Source of the DNA: an uncultured Pseudomonadota bacterium
GTDB lineage: Bacteria > Pseudomonadota > Gammaproteobacteria > Burkholderiales > Usitatibacteraceae
Length of the DNA: 6,463 nucleotides
Assembly (NCBI GenBank): GCA_946885905.1
Contig: CAMPHL010000156.1
Span: 1 to 6,463 of the forward strand
Direction: 5' to 3'
Below are positions 6,463 to 6,463 of the stretch, in pieces (the stretch's first letter is position 1; every line of letters starts with the position of its first letter). The notes under the pieces were generated by a model. The model worked only from the letters and a program-made list of their open reading frames with translations. It did not search any database and had not been told where the DNA came from. Both the position numbers and the translations under genes were made by a program.

Positions 6463-6463
6463 C

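Noticed and set aside
1..6463. Mobile element, defence system, CRISPR array, tRNA or other novel module
   Set aside because: Nearly every base is within five intact housekeeping genes; no repeats, integrase, transposase or RNA-gene structure could be seen by eye.

Overview
The window is one end of a conserved chromosomal neighbourhood from a GC-rich proteobacterium, most likely a betaproteobacterium. That placement is inferred from the gene order (lptD divergent from amgK-murU, followed by pepP and a ubiH-type hydroxylase), the presence of an outer-membrane LPS translocon and ubiquinone-type hydroxylase, and very GC-biased codon use. All five genes are recognisable housekeeping families. There is no sign of mobile DNA, RNA genes, CRISPR or a phage segment.

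Layout. Positions 1-2227 (minus strand) hold lptD, the outer-membrane LPS assembly protein. It is complete at its N-terminus but cut by the left window edge only a few codons before its expected end. A 42-base spacer (2228-2269) separates it from a divergent plus-strand cluster: amgK (2270-3268), murU (3268-3978), pepP (3975-5294) and a ubiH-like FAD monooxygenase (5323-6462). The first three plus-strand genes overlap by 1 and 4 bases. The last follows a 28-base gap that contains a possible 10-codon minicistron. The window stops one base after the ubiH stop codon.

How the genes fit together. AmgK and MurU are the last two steps of the cell-wall sugar salvage route first worked out in Pseudomonas: free MurNAc (or GlcNAc) is phosphorylated on C1, then MurNAc-1-phosphate is converted to UDP-MurNAc, which bypasses MurA/MurB de novo synthesis. 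LptD, transcribed the other way, inserts LPS in the outer membrane, so the shared upstream region faces two envelope-building functions. PepP (Xaa-Pro aminopeptidase) and UbiH (ubiquinone ring hydroxylation) are neighbours in many proteobacteria, including E. coli, and are not obviously part of the salvage path.

No previously undescribed system was found. The points most worth a second look are a reduced, two-cysteine LptD, the very small divergent control region with an extended -10 promoter almost against the amgK start, the TTG starts of lptD and ubiH, and the relay-like minicistron between pepP and ubiH.
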